Positions 33,245 through 42,759 of a stretch of 64,000 bases of DNA are shown one piece after another. Both the position numbers and the translations under genes were made by a program. The DNA is from Plantactinospora sp040120695 (GTDB taxonomy: Bacteria > Actinomycetota > Actinomycetes > Mycobacteriales > Micromonosporaceae), in NCBI RefSeq assembly GCF_040120695.1, contig NZ_JBEEAC010000005.1, positions 248,001 through 312,000 of the forward strand. Direction: 5' to 3'. The notes below the pieces were generated by a model, which made no database searches, had not been told where the DNA came from, and worked only from the letters and a program-made list of their open reading frames with translations. Each line of letters begins with the position of its first letter. The stretch's first letter is position 1.

Positions 33245-34681
33245 TCACGCGCCGTAGGTCACCGCCGACTGCCGTTCCGTCTCCTGCTGTCGCGGCGGCG
33301 GCGCCTTCTTCCTGTCCACCGGGCGACCACTGATCGACTGGGGAGCGGCGACGGGTTCCTGGCCGACGACGCGAGGCGCGCCACCGCTTCGTGCGGTACG
33401 CCGGGTCTGCCGGCCGGAGAGTGCGCCGCCCTGCCCGGCTCCGGGTGCGACCGGAGGGATCATCGGTGGGACCATCGGGGCACCTCCACCGGCAGGGACG
33501 CCGACCGGGGGACGGGCCGCGCCGAGCAGGCCGCCTCCGCCTCCGCCGCCCTCGGTGCCGGCAAGCCGCCCGAGCAGGTCATTCGAGACGGTGGGTACGC
33601 CCGCCCCGGCCCGACCCGCGCCGACGCCGCCCGAACCGCCTCCGCCGACGCCGCCCGAAGCGAGGCCGCTGCCACCGAGGCCGCCCGCACCGCGACCACC
33701 GGAACCGGCACCGACGGCACCGGGCACGAACGGGACGATCGGCACGCCACCAGGTACGCCCCCGGGTACGCCACCCGGCAGCGTCGGTGGTGGTGCCACA
33801 TCAGAGCCCGGCGGTCGGCCCGCCGTTGGCGGCTCGCCGAGCTGCGGGACGTCGGTCTGCGGCGCCGTGACCTGCTGCTGGTTCGGCGACTGGTCGGCGT
33901 TGTTCTCCTGCGGGCCGGTCTGCGGGCTGCTGTCCTGTCGGGGGTCGGCAACCGGCTCGTTCGTGGGAACGTTCTGGTGCAGCGGTCCCGGCGGATGGTC
34001 GACCAGCGGCTGCCCGTCTGGACGGGTGGTGCCGTCCGGAGTGCCGGTCGGAGTGCCGTCCGGGGCGCCGGTCGGGGTGCCGTTCGGAAGGCTGGTGCCG
34101 GGCGGACCAGGGGTGCCGTTCGGACCCAGGTTCGGGGTGGGCACCGTGCGTTGGACGTCGCGCAGCCCGACGTAGGGCCCGGGAGATGTCCAGGGGGTCA
34201 GCCCGCTGATCTCGCCACCGGCCTGGCTGGCCACCGCCCGGGCCAGTTCGTTGTACCGGTTGATGATCTGGCCCTCCAACGCGCCGGACATGTCGTGGAA
34301 GGGAATCCGTTCCTTGTCCGCCTGGAGTTGCTCCAACTCCTTCTGACGCTCCGCCCTGAGGCGCTCGAGCTCGGCCTTCGCCCAGCTGACGGCCATGCCG
34401 ACCAGTTCGATGTGGTCGCCGCGGACCGGAGCCTGGGACCCCCACTGGGTCATCCGCTCGACCGCCTGGTTGGCGCTTTCGGTGAACTCGCTGGCAGCCC
34501 GGCTCTTCCAACTTCCGGCGAGGCTCCGGGTCTCGCTGGCCAGCGTCCTTCCGCCGGTGTCGATCGCCGCCCCGATCGCCCGCCAGCGCGCGGCGTGCTC
34601 GTTGAGGCTCGCGACGTCGACCGACGCGAAGATGCTCAGGATCTTGTCGAGGTCGTATTGTTCCCAGTTGGTAGCGGCCAT
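33245..34681 (-). CDS. PPE/WXG100-like T7SS substrate with Pro/Gly-rich C-terminus
   Basis: A 478-residue protein. The N-terminal 150 residues are a helical hairpin of the WXG/PPE superfamily: RWRAIGAAIDTGGRTLASET, then LAGSWKSRAASEFTESANQA, in which the W-K-S turn replaces W-x-G, then long charged helices (AELERLRAERQKELEQLQAD). The remainder (about 170-478) is Pro/Gly/Asn/Gln-rich and unstructured, with GGVPGGVPGGVP-like and Gly-rich repeats, like the tails of secreted PPE and Esp proteins. It starts 19 nt after the stop of the WXG100-like gene at 34701-35105, so the two probably form a secreted heterodimer pair. No enzymatic domain is visible. Confidence 0.7.
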   Translation of the reverse strand: MAATNWEQYDLDKILSIFASVDVASLNEHAARWRAIGAAIDTGGRTLASETRSLAGSWKSRAASEFTESANQAVERMTQWGSQAPVRGDHIELVGMAVSWAKAELERLRAERQKELEQLQADKERIPFHDMSGALEGQIINRYNELARAVASQAGGEISGLTPWTSPGPYVGLRDVQRTVPTPNLGPNGTPGPPGTSLPNGTPTGAPDGTPTGTPDGTTRPDGQPLVDHPPGPLHQNVPTNEPVADPRQDSSPQTGPQENNADQSPNQQQVTAPQTDVPQLGEPPTAGRPPGSDVAPPPTLPGGVPGGVPGGVPIVPFVPGAVGAGSGGRGAGGLGGSGLASGGVGGGGSGGVGAGRAGAGVPTVSNDLLGRLAGTEGGGGGGGLLGAARPPVGVPAGGGAPMVPPMIPPVAPGAGQGGALSGRQTRRTARSGGAPRVVGQEPVAAPQSISGRPVDRKKAPPPRQQETERQSAVTYGA

Positions 34682-34700
34682 GATCGCCCGAGTCCGGTCG

Positions 34701-35105
34701 TCAGGCGGCCGTGGCGTTCCGCGAAGCGGACCCCGGCTGCTCCGTGGCCTTCATCGCGTCGCGGACGTCCTGCAACGAGAGCCGGGCCTGGTCGTCGCCC
34801 CAACCGTACTTGTTGAAACTGACCATCGCGGCGCTGCCGTACGACATCAGGCCGTTCGCCGCGTCGGAGGTGAACCGGTTGGCTTCCATCGTGTCGTCGG
34901 TGAGTTTCTTGGTGAACTCCACCATCTCGGCGAACTCCGGAGCCGGCACGGGGAAGCCGGAGTTGCCTGCCTTGAGCACCTCAGTGCTGAACGCGTTCGC
35001 CGCGCTCCACATCTTCTCGCCGAAGGACTTGAGGTGCTCCGTTTCGACGTCGAGGTCGAGGCCGGCGGAACCGCCAGCGGCCTCCTGGTTGTCAGTGGCA
35101 GCCAT
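34701..35105 (-). CDS. WXG100-like/ESX-associated small secreted protein
   Basis: A 134-residue, largely helical protein: HLKSFGEKMWSAANAFSTEV, PAPEFAEMVEFTKKLTDDTM and a C-terminal helix WGDDQARLSLQDVRDAMKAT. The pattern and size fit an ESX partner protein without a clear W-x-G; the turn may be the Gly-Phe-Pro-Val segment. ATG 35105 has GAGGAGG seven bases upstream. It lies 122 nt downstream of eccC and directly upstream of the PPE-like gene on the same strand. Secretion by the neighbouring ESX system is inferred from position. Confidence 0.6.
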   Translation of the reverse strand: MAATDNQEAAGGSAGLDLDVETEHLKSFGEKMWSAANAFSTEVLKAGNSGFPVPAPEFAEMVEFTKKLTDDTMEANRFTSDAANGLMSYGSAAMVSFNKYGWGDDQARLSLQDVRDAMKATEQPGSASRNATAA

Positions 35106-35227
35106 CTCTGTCCTCCTCGTCACGGGCACAGCGCGGCGTTGATCAGCGATCCTAATCGGATCACGCTGAGCGCGGCAGACCCGACCGGTCAAACGCGGCA
35201 GGCCAATGTGCAGGCCACTTCGCGTGG

Positions 35228-38200
35228 TCAGTCCACATCGAGCCAGCCGAACTGGACCAGCCGGGCCCCTTCGCGACGGGTGGACAACCAGCCGCGGCCC
35301 GGCGGCAGCGGGGTGGGTCGGCGTACCCCGCTGAGCAGCGGACCCTCCACGGGGTCGCAGGACATCAGGATGCCCGGTGACCCGAGGTCCCGGATCCGGG
35401 CGAGCACCGGGTCGTAGAAGGCCCGACTCGCACCGCCGCTGCGCCGCGCCACCACCACGTGCAACCCGACCTCCCTCGACTGCGGCAGCAACTCGTGGAG
35501 TACGCCCAGCGGGTTCCGGTCTCCGGCCACCAGGTCGTAGTCGTCCACCAGGACGTATAGCTCCGGGCCGGTCCACCAGTCCCGGGCGCGCAACCGCTCC
35601 GGAGTGATCTCCGGACCCGGGAGTCGTTCCCGGAGCGCGCCGGCCGCGTCGCGGAGCAGTTCGGTGGCCTGGTTGACCGAGCTGCCGTAGCCGAGGAGGT
35701 GCTCCTCGGGAAGCGCGCCGAGCAGGCCACGCCGGTAGTCGATCGCGATGATCCGGGCCTGCCCGGGCGTCTGCCGGTCGGCGATCGCCCGGCCCAGCAT
35801 CCGCAGGAACGACGACTTGCCACACTCGACGTCGCCGATCAGGAAGCAGTGCGGGTCGGCGTTCAGGTCCAGGTGGACCGGACCGAGGTCGAGTTCGGCC
35901 AGCCCGACCGCGGGTCCCGGCCCGTCGGCCGCGGCGGGCAACAGCTCGTACGGGACCATCGGTGGCAGCAGCCGTACCCGGGGCGCCGGGTCACCGGTCC
36001 AGCCATCGCGGATCTTGACGACCAGCTCGGTCAGTGCTGGTGGCAGGTCCGCCACGTCGGAGCCGCCGTCCAGCCGGGGCAGGGCGGCCAGGAACTGGTG
36101 CCGGCCGGGTGTGATGCCCCGGCCCGGCGCGTGCACCGGGACGTTCGCCGCCGCCCGTCGGTCGATGCTGGAGTCGGACGGGTCGCCCAGCCGCAGTTCC
36201 AGCCTGGTGCCGAAGGCGTCCCGCAGCGCCGACCGGAGGTCCAGCCAGCGTCCGGCCGTCGCGGCGATGTGCACGCCGTACGACAGGCCGCGGCCGGCCA
36301 GCGCGATGATCCGTTCGGCCAGGTCCTCGAACTCGTCCCGGACCGTGACCCAGCCGTCCACCACGAGGAAGACGTCGCCGAACCGCTCCTCGGGCAGCTC
36401 CCCGGCGGCCCGCATCCGCCGGAAGGTGGCGATCGAGTCGATGCCGCGTTCGGTGAAGAGCTGTTCGCGGGCGGCGACGATCGTCTCCACCTCGGCGATC
36501 GTCCGCCGGATCTGGTTGGCGTCCCGCCGGGCCGCGACGCCGCCGACGTGTGGCAGGTCCCGGACGGAGGCGAGTACGCCGCCGCCGAAGTCCAGGCAGT
36601 AGATCTGCACCTCGCGGGGGGTGTGGGTGAGAGCGAGGCTGACGATCAGCGTACGGAGCAGGCTGCTCTTGCCCGACTGCGGTGCACCCACCACGGCAAC
36701 GTGACCGCCGGCGCCGGACAGATCCAGCCGGAGCGGTTCGCGCCGCTGCTCGAACGGGCGATCCACCACGCCGACCAGCACCCGCAACGGCTCCGGTGCC
36801 TCGTCGGCCAGCAGTTCGCCGAGGCTCGGTGGGGTGGACAGCGGTGGCAGCCACACCTGGTGGGCCGGCACGCCCCGGCCGGTCAGCCGCCCGGTGAGGA
36901 TCTCCAGCAGCGTCTCGTCACCGGGCTCGCCCTCGACGCCGTCCGGCTCGACCCCGGCCGACTCGCTCGGGCCGGCCGACCCGTGCATCCCGGCCGACCC
37001 GTGCATCCCGGCCGACTCGCTCGGTCCGGTCGACCCGTTCGGGCCGGTCGACTCGTGCGTCCCGGTCGGCGTCCGCGTCCCGGGAGCCCTGTCGAGGTCG
37101 TCCGGCGGGACGTATCCGGAGGTGTAGACCTGGACCCGGTCGTCGCCGGAGGCCGGCTCGGTCGCGCCCGCCCGGCGGTACGCGCCCGAGACGTAGGCGG
37201 CCCGGAACCGGGCCAGCGCCTCGGTGCCGAACTTCAGGAAACCGTGCCCCGGTGCCCGGGGCAGCTCGTAGGCGTCGTTGACGCCGAGCACCGTCCGGCT
37301 CTCCACCGGCGAGAAGGTCCGCAACCCGACCCGGTACGACAGGTGCGTGTCGAGGCCACGCAGCCGGCCCTCCTCCAGCCGCTGGCTGGCCAGCAGCAGG
37401 TGAACCCCGAGCGAGCGGCCCAACCGTCCTATCTGGACGAACATGTCGATGAAGTCCGGCTTGGCGGAGAGCAACTCGCTGAACTCGTCGCAGACCACGA
37501 CGAGGGTCGGCAGCGGCGCGAGCGGTACGCCGGCCGCCCGGGCGCGCTCGTAGTCCCGCTGCGACACGTAGTTTCCGGAGCGGCGCAGCAGTTCCTGCCG
37601 GCGGATCAGCTCGCCGTTGATGGCGTCGGTCATCCGGTCGACCAGCGGCAGCTCGTCGGCGAGGTTCGTGATCACCGCGCTGGTGTGCGGCAGCCGGTCC
37701 AGGGTGGCGAAGGTGGCGCCGCCCTTGAAGTCGATCAGCACGAAGTTGAGCGTCTCCGGGGAGTTCTGCACCGCCAGCGCCAGCACCAGGGTGCGGAGCA
37801 GCTCCGACTTGCCGGAGCCGGTCGCGCCGATCAGCAGGCCGTGCGGGCCCATCCCGTCCTGGGCGGACTCCTTCAGGTCCAGTTCCACCTTCGCACCGTC
37901 CGGCCCGATCCCGATCGGCACCCGCAGCCGCTCGCGGTGCGGCCGGGGCGCCCAGCCGAGCGCGGCGTCGTACTCGTACGGGTCGCCGAGCCCGAGGAGC
38001 TCGGCGAGGCCGTGCTCGGCGTTCATCGTCCGGTCCTGCCCACCGCCGCCGGACAGCCGTAGCGGGGCGAGTTGCCGCGCCAGCGACTCCGCGGCGACCA
38101 GGCTGAACGCGTCCGCCCGGCCCAGCCGCTGGTTGCCGGCGTAGGTGGTCGCCCGGAGATCCCCGTCGGCGTCGACGTCGAAGACGACGGTGGCCCGGTC

Positions 38201-39268
38201 GAGGTTGCGCGGCGGCTCGCCGCTGAGGTCGAGCACGGTGGCACCTTCGACGCCGCCGTCGATCAGCAGGTGGTCCGAGCCGGCCGGGTCGCCGTCGTCG
38301 ATCACGACGAGCAGGTGTGCCCCGTCGAACTGCGCCTCGGCTGCCGTCGGGTCGAACCTCGGCCGGTCCGCGACGATGTCCTCCAGCATCGCCTCCAGCG
38401 CGACGACGGAGGGGGCGATCAGGCGTACCGGGCCGAGCGCGTCGGTCGACGTCGGGTGCAGGGTGTGCGGCAGCCATTTCGCCCACTCCCACCGGGCCCG
38501 TGCGGAACGGCCGACGCAGGCCGCGACGATCAGGTCCTCCGGGGCGTGCCAGACGGCGGCCTGGGCGATGAGTGCCCGGACCATCGCCCGAACCCGGCGT
38601 CGGTCACCACGCAGGTAGACCCGGGCGAACCCGCCGAGGGCGAGCACCGTCGGCAGCTCCGGCACCTGCCGGTACGCCTCGACGAAGCGGTGTACCGCCA
38701 ACGCGCTCACCGGCTCGGCCTTCTCCGCCGGCACCGGTGGCGGTACGACGAGCGTGGCGGCGAGGTCGCGTGGCCCGAGCCCGATCCGTACCTGGCCGAA
38801 GTCGGCGTCGGTGTACCGCCGTTCCCACAGCCGCACGCTGTCCACAAGGGACCAGAGGGCGTCGGGGTCGGGGTGGGCGTAGTACTCGGCGGCCCGCTGT
38901 CGTTGGATCGTCTGCCGTACGGCCCGCCGCTGCTGGTTCAGCTGGAACAGGTACTCGCGCCGCTGTGCCTGCATCTCCTGCTTGCTCGCCCCGCCGGCGA
39001 AGGAGGTGAACTGCACGGCGACGATGCCGAGCATCGACACGCCGAACAGCGCGCCGGTCAACATCCGGAACGGGTTGTTGCCGCTGCCTCCGGCGAACAT
39101 CAGTGCGATGGCCGCGGCGCCCGCCAGCATCGGCAGCATGATCAGCAACCGGCTCCACGAGCGCCCGCCCGGAGTGGGTATCTCCGGCACCGGCTCCAGG
39201 GCCACCTCGCCCTGCGGATAGGGCGGAGCCAGCCGACGCGCGGGCCGCTTGCGTACTACTGTGCCCAT
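35228..39268 (-). CDS. eccC: Type VII secretion FtsK/SpoIIIE ATPase EccC
   Basis: A 1,346-residue fused EccC (EccCa+EccCb), the motor of the ESX secretion machine. N-terminal cytoplasmic VVRKRPARRLAPPYP is the standard EccC opening, followed by two membrane helices (about 35-85). ATPase 1 has a full Walker A (IGATGSGKSELLRTL, about residue 480) and Walker B (VVVCDEFSEL, about 593). ATPase 2 has Walker A GAPQSGKSS (about 860) but Walker B reads VFLVVDGW. ATPase 3 has GDVECGKSSF (about 1143) and YVLVDDYD. A linker with an 18-nt minisatellite joins ATPases 1 and 2. ATG 39268 has GGGAG nine bases upstream. eccD diverges upstream. Confidence 0.96.
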   Translation of the reverse strand: MGTVVRKRPARRLAPPYPQGEVALEPVPEIPTPGGRSWSRLLIMLPMLAGAAAIALMFAGGSGNNPFRMLTGALFGVSMLGIVAVQFTSFAGGASKQEMQAQRREYLFQLNQQRRAVRQTIQRQRAAEYYAHPDPDALWSLVDSVRLWERRYTDADFGQVRIGLGPRDLAATLVVPPPVPAEKAEPVSALAVHRFVEAYRQVPELPTVLALGGFARVYLRGDRRRVRAMVRALIAQAAVWHAPEDLIVAACVGRSARARWEWAKWLPHTLHPTSTDALGPVRLIAPSVVALEAMLEDIVADRPRFDPTAAEAQFDGAHLLVVIDDGDPAGSDHLLIDGGVEGATVLDLSGEPPRNLDRATVVFDVDADGDLRATTYAGNQRLGRADAFSLVAAESLARQLAPLRLSGGGGQDRTMNAEHGLAELLGLGDPYEYDAALGWAPRPHRERLRVPIGIGPDGAKVELDLKESAQDGMGPHGLLIGATGSGKSELLRTLVLALAVQNSPETLNFVLIDFKGGATFATLDRLPHTSAVITNLADELPLVDRMTDAINGELIRRQELLRRSGNYVSQRDYERARAAGVPLAPLPTLVVVCDEFSELLSAKPDFIDMFVQIGRLGRSLGVHLLLASQRLEEGRLRGLDTHLSYRVGLRTFSPVESRTVLGVNDAYELPRAPGHGFLKFGTEALARFRAAYVSGAYRRAGATEPASGDDRVQVYTSGYVPPDDLDRAPGTRTPTGTHESTGPNGSTGPSESAGMHGSAGMHGSAGPSESAGVEPDGVEGEPGDETLLEILTGRLTGRGVPAHQVWLPPLSTPPSLGELLADEAPEPLRVLVGVVDRPFEQRREPLRLDLSGAGGHVAVVGAPQSGKSSLLRTLIVSLALTHTPREVQIYCLDFGGGVLASVRDLPHVGGVAARRDANQIRRTIAEVETIVAAREQLFTERGIDSIATFRRMRAAGELPEERFGDVFLVVDGWVTVRDEFEDLAERIIALAGRGLSYGVHIAATAGRWLDLRSALRDAFGTRLELRLGDPSDSSIDRRAAANVPVHAPGRGITPGRHQFLAALPRLDGGSDVADLPPALTELVVKIRDGWTGDPAPRVRLLPPMVPYELLPAAADGPGPAVGLAELDLGPVHLDLNADPHCFLIGDVECGKSSFLRMLGRAIADRQTPGQARIIAIDYRRGLLGALPEEHLLGYGSSVNQATELLRDAAGALRERLPGPEITPERLRARDWWTGPELYVLVDDYDLVAGDRNPLGVLHELLPQSREVGLHVVVARRSGGASRAFYDPVLARIRDLGSPGILMSCDPVEGPLLSGVRRPTPLPPGRGWLSTRREGARLVQFGWLDVD
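36957..37064. repeat. 18-nt in-frame minisatellite in eccC (six units)
   Basis: Six 18-nt units of the type GCCGACCCGTGCATCCCG encode Ser/Gly/Thr-rich hexapeptides (such as GMHGSA) in the linker between ATPase domains 1 and 2. Units two and three (36975-37010) are identical. Confidence 0.8.
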
Positions 39269-39357
39269 GCAGACGCTCCCACCCGGGCATCGTAGGGGAT
39301 ACGGGTCGCGGCGAGAGTGTCCAGTCCGGATTGTCAAAGGCCGTTGAGGGGCTGCTC

Positions 39358-40752
39358 ATGGCGACGCCGACCACGATCGGTTTCACCCGCATCGTCCTGA
39401 TGACACCGAAGCGACGCGTGGACATGGCGCTGCCGGACCACCTGCCACTGACGTACCTGCAACCGGCGTTGCTCCGGCACGGTGGGGAGGGGCTGGCCGA
39501 CGACGGCGTGCCGCGGGGCGGCTGGGTGGTCCGCAAGCTCGACGGGGGTGTGCTGGAGCCAACCCAGTCACTGGCCGGGCTGGGCGTCCGGGATGGCGAC
39601 GTACTGCTGCTCGCCCCGCGTGACCAGCACTGGCCGGAGCCCGGTTACGACGACCTCGCCGGCGGAGTGGCGGAGACCGCGGCGCGCCACGGCCGCGCGT
39701 GGGGTGGCAGCTCGACCTACCGCGCCGGTCTGGTCACCGTCGCCGCGGTCCTCGGCGGCGCGCTGCTGCTGCTCCTGCTGGCCGGCCCGCCCCTGGTCCG
39801 CGCGGGTCAGGTGGCGTTGGCGGTCGCCGCGGTGCTGATCGGTGCCGGTGCGGCGGTCGCCCGGTGGCGCCGGGAACCCGGCCTGGCCACCCTGCTCGGC
39901 GTGTACGGGATGGTGTACGCGGCGGTGGGCGGCGCGCTGCTGCCCGGCCCCGCCGACCTCGGTGCCGCGCTGCGCGCCTGGCCGCTGCTCGTCGGATCCG
40001 CCGGGTTGATGCTGGCCGCCTCCCTCGCCCTGGCCGGGCTCGACGTGCACCGGCCGGTCTTCCACGCGGGTCTCACGATCGGGCTGCTCGGTGAGATCTG
40101 GGCGCTGGTCGCCACCGAGGTGGGCCCGGTCGCCGCCGCCGGGCTGGCCGGCGGGCTGGTGCTGTTGGCCCCGCTGCTGCCGCGACTGGCCACGGCACAC
40201 GGTGGCCTGCCGAGCCCGGAGGTGCCCCGGCCGGGGGACGACGTCTCGAAGTTCGCGTCCCTCCCGTCGCTGGCCCGGCTGACCGCGCTGGTCCGGCGGG
40301 CGGACGAGTTGCTGACCGGAGTACTGGCCGGAAGCTCCGTGATCCTGCTGCTCTGCGTGGGGGTGCTCGCCAGGGCCGCCGACGTCAGCGCGTCGATCCT
40401 GGCCGTGGTGGTGGTACTGGTCTGCGCCCTCCGGATGCGCACGTTCGCGGCGGTGCGGCACCGGGTGCCGGTCGGCTCCACCGCGCTGCTCGGTGCGCTG
40501 CTGCTGGTCGGCGCCGGCTGGCTGGCACTGGACACCACGACCCGGGTCGACCTGATCATCCCGGTACTGGCCGGGATGCTCGCGGTCGCGGCCGGTGCGT
40601 ACGGGGTGGCGGCCGCGGCGGCCCGCCGCCCGCTCCCGCCCAACCTGGGCCGGATCGGCGACATCGTCGAAATCGTCTGCGTGGTCCTCGCCCCCCTGCT
40701 CGCCTGCGCGGTGCTGGGTCTGTTCGGCCTCGCTCGAGGACTGTTCGGTTGA
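39358..40752 (+). CDS. eccD: Type VII secretion integral membrane protein EccD
   Basis: A 464-residue core membrane component of the ESX pore. Residues 1-90 form the ubiquitin-like (YukD) domain: TRIVLMTPKRRVDMALPDHL, LLRHGGEGLADDGVPRGGWV and GVRDGDVLLLAPRD are typical. About 11 hydrophobic helices follow from residue 122. ATG 39358 was chosen because GAGGGG lies seven bases upstream; a TTG at 39331 is possible. It diverges from eccC across about 90 bases and is followed 23 nt later by a small ORF that leads into eccB. No eccE was found in the window. Confidence 0.93.
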   Translation: MATPTTIGFTRIVLMTPKRRVDMALPDHLPLTYLQPALLRHGGEGLADDGVPRGGWVVRKLDGGVLEPTQSLAGLGVRDGDVLLLAPRDQHWPEPGYDDLAGGVAETAARHGRAWGGSSTYRAGLVTVAAVLGGALLLLLLAGPPLVRAGQVALAVAAVLIGAGAAVARWRREPGLATLLGVYGMVYAAVGGALLPGPADLGAALRAWPLLVGSAGLMLAASLALAGLDVHRPVFHAGLTIGLLGEIWALVATEVGPVAAAGLAGGLVLLAPLLPRLATAHGGLPSPEVPRPGDDVSKFASLPSLARLTALVRRADELLTGVLAGSSVILLLCVGVLARAADVSASILAVVVVLVCALRMRTFAAVRHRVPVGSTALLGALLLVGAGWLALDTTTRVDLIIPVLAGMLAVAAGAYGVAAAAARRPLPPNLGRIGDIVEIVCVVLAPLLACAVLGLFGLARGLFG

Positions 40753-40775
40753 ACCACACCCACCGGAGGAGGGAA

Positions 40776-40892
40776 ATGTCGGCCAGCGCGGCGATGCCGT
40801 CGGCGTCGGGCACGGCAGCGGTGCCGGCAGGTTCGGGCGCGGCAGCGGTGGGGGCAGGTTCGGGCGCGACGGCAGGGTCGGCGGCATGCTGA
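40776..40892 (+). CDS. Small Ala/Gly/Ser-rich ORF coupled to eccB
   Basis: ATG 40776 has an excellent ribosome site (GGAGGAGGG, three bases upstream). The 38-codon frame encodes only Ala, Gly, Ser, Met, Thr, Pro, Val and a final Cys, with repeats such as AVPAGSGAAAVGAGSG. Its TGA (40890-40892) overlaps the eccB ATG region, whose own ribosome site is weak. It is probably a leader whose translation delivers ribosomes to eccB, rather than a functional protein. Confidence 0.4.
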   Translation: MSASAAMPSASGTAAVPAGSGAAAVGAGSGATAGSAAC

Positions 40893-42289
40893 CCCGTCGC
40901 GATCTGATCCACTCTCGACAGTTCCTGCGCGGGCGGCTCACCGCCGCCCTGCTCGCGCAGCATCCCGATCCGCTGGACTGGCCCGGCCGGCGGCTGGCCG
41001 GCGCCTCGCTGGCGGCGGTGATGGTCACGGTGATCGCGCTCGCGGCGGTCGGCGTCTACGGCAAGTTCTTCCCCAGTGGCAACAAGCGCTGGCAGGCCTG
41101 CGACGCGGTGGTGATCGAGCGGGAGACCGGCACGAAGTACTACTGCCGCCCCGACCTGCGCACCCTGTACCCGGTGGCGAACTACGCCTCGGCGCGGCTG
41201 TTGCTGGACCGGCCGAAGGATCCGTACCTGGTCGCCCGGGCCTCGCTGACCTGGCCGAAGGGGCCCCGGGTCGGCATCGTCGGCGCCCCCGACAACCTGC
41301 CGGACCCGAAGAAGCTGCGTACCAGCCCGTGGTCGGTCTGCGGGGTGACCGCCCGGGATGCCGTCGGCTATCCGGTGCCACTCAGTTACGTGTACGCGGG
41401 ATGGCGGCCGGGCGGCGGTGACGAGCTCGGATCGGCCGCGGTTCTGGTGGTGGACCCGAGTGGCGCCCGGCACCTGATCTGGCACGGCCGGCGGCACGCC
41501 ATCCGGGACGATGCCATCGTCACCGACGCGCTGCGGGTCGCTCCGGCCCAGGCGTACCCGGTGACGCTCGCCTGGCTCGACGTCCTGCCCGCCGGCGCCC
41601 CGCTGAGCGCGATCAAGGTCGACAACCGGGGCCGGGAGAGCAGCTGGCGCAAGGGCACCAAGGTGGGCGAGGTACTCGTCGACCCGGCGACCCAGCAGCA
41701 CTACGTGGTCAAGCCGAACAGCGTCGACCGGGTGACCGAGCTACAGGCTCGGATCCTGTTGGCCGACCCCGGCTATCCGGGCACGCCGGGACCGACGCCG
41801 GTCGGCGGCACCCCGTTGACGGTCGACGGGAACCTTCCGACCGGTGGAGCCCTGCCCGCCGAACCCACCCCGAGGGTCGTACCGGTCGGGTCGGGTGCCG
41901 GGGTGTGCGTGCGGATCGGTGACGCCGGGGACGGACGCGTCGTCACGGTCGGCGTACCGGTAACCGGGGACGCGGCCGCCGCCGCCCGGCCTCCGGCCAC
42001 CGCCACCGGGGTGCCGTTGGCCGACCGCGTCGCGGTGGAGCCGGGCCGGGGTGTGGTGGTACTGGCCAAGCCGGCGCCGGGGGCGACCGGAGGTACCTGG
42101 TTCCTGGTCACCGATCACGGGATCGCCTATCCCGTACCGGGTCCGGAGGTGCTGGCTCGGCTCGGATACCAGCCGGAGCGGGCGGTCGAGCTGCCCACCG
42201 GCCTGCTGGCCCGGGTGCCGCACGGCCCGGTGTTGGAGCCCTCGGCGGCGGTCCGGGCTATCCCGCCGGGAGCGAACCCGGCGGGATAG
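40886..42289 (+). CDS. eccB: Type VII secretion protein EccB
   Basis: A 467-residue single-pass membrane protein whose periplasmic part belongs to the ESX core. The N-terminus MLTRRDLIHSRQFLRGRLTA is the canonical EccB opening. One membrane helix (about 37-60, LAGASLAAVMVTVIALAAVG) follows. The extracytoplasmic domain contains LRTLYPVANYASARLLL, ITWPKG-like repeats, a Cys in SVCGVTARDAV paired with another in GAGVCVRIGD, and the C-terminal TDHGIAYPVPGPEVLARLGY. It is preceded by an overlapping leader ORF and followed by two WXG100 genes. Confidence 0.94.
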   Translation: MLTRRDLIHSRQFLRGRLTAALLAQHPDPLDWPGRRLAGASLAAVMVTVIALAAVGVYGKFFPSGNKRWQACDAVVIERETGTKYYCRPDLRTLYPVANYASARLLLDRPKDPYLVARASLTWPKGPRVGIVGAPDNLPDPKKLRTSPWSVCGVTARDAVGYPVPLSYVYAGWRPGGGDELGSAAVLVVDPSGARHLIWHGRRHAIRDDAIVTDALRVAPAQAYPVTLAWLDVLPAGAPLSAIKVDNRGRESSWRKGTKVGEVLVDPATQQHYVVKPNSVDRVTELQARILLADPGYPGTPGPTPVGGTPLTVDGNLPTGGALPAEPTPRVVPVGSGAGVCVRIGDAGDGRVVTVGVPVTGDAAAAARPPATATGVPLADRVAVEPGRGVVVLAKPAPGATGGTWFLVTDHGIAYPVPGPEVLARLGYQPERAVELPTGLLARVPHGPVLEPSAAVRAIPPGANPAG

Positions 42290-42360
42290 AAGAAGGCGAT
42301 CATCCACAGTACCCTGACACCAACTCGTCGGGTCGGCGAGTTCCAGTGGAGGGAGCGGCC

Positions 42361-42744
42361 GTGGCAGGTGGCACTGAGGAACTGGTACAGAACTACATCG
42401 AAGAAATGCGGGAAACCGCTGGCCAGGTGCGGACCCAGGCGACCCTGATCGAAAGCGAGGTCAAGGGCGCGATCCAGTCCGGCACCAGCCGGATGCCCGA
42501 CGACTGGATGGGCGCCGGCGGTGCCATGTTCGGCGAGGTCAACGTCGGCTACCAGCAGCAGCTCGACCGGATCAAGGTTGCCCTGGACGGGCTTGCCGAG
42601 CTGCTGAACCGGGTCGCCGAGAAGCACGAGTTCACCGACTCGCAGATCCGGGCCTCGATGGTCGACCTCGGTGAGGGCATCCCCGGCACCGGCGGGACCG
42701 GAGCCGACACGTCCAGCGGTGTCTACGCCGCCCTGCGGGGCTGA
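42361..42744 (+). CDS. WXG100-family protein (EsxB/EsxA-like), extended C-terminus
   Basis: A 127-residue secreted ESX substrate. Helix-turn-helix: LVQNYIEEMRETAGQVRTQA, the turn DDWMGAGG (W-x-G, residues about 49-51), then YQQQLDRIKVALDGLAELLN. The C-terminal 30 residues are Gly/Thr-rich and could carry the export signal. GTG 42361 has GGAGGGAG eight bases upstream. It is paired with the next gene (15 nt away), which likely encodes its heterodimer partner. Confidence 0.88.
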   Translation: MAGGTEELVQNYIEEMRETAGQVRTQATLIESEVKGAIQSGTSRMPDDWMGAGGAMFGEVNVGYQQQLDRIKVALDGLAELLNRVAEKHEFTDSQIRASMVDLGEGIPGTGGTGADTSSGVYAALRG

Positions 42745-42759
42745 TTCGAAAGGACTGTC

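Noticed and set aside
35106..35825. In-frame upstream extension of the WXG100-like gene (34701-35105) into eccC
   Set aside because: It would overlap the third ATPase domain of eccC antiparallel in frame content; ATG 35105 has a strong ribosome site and starts the helical domain.
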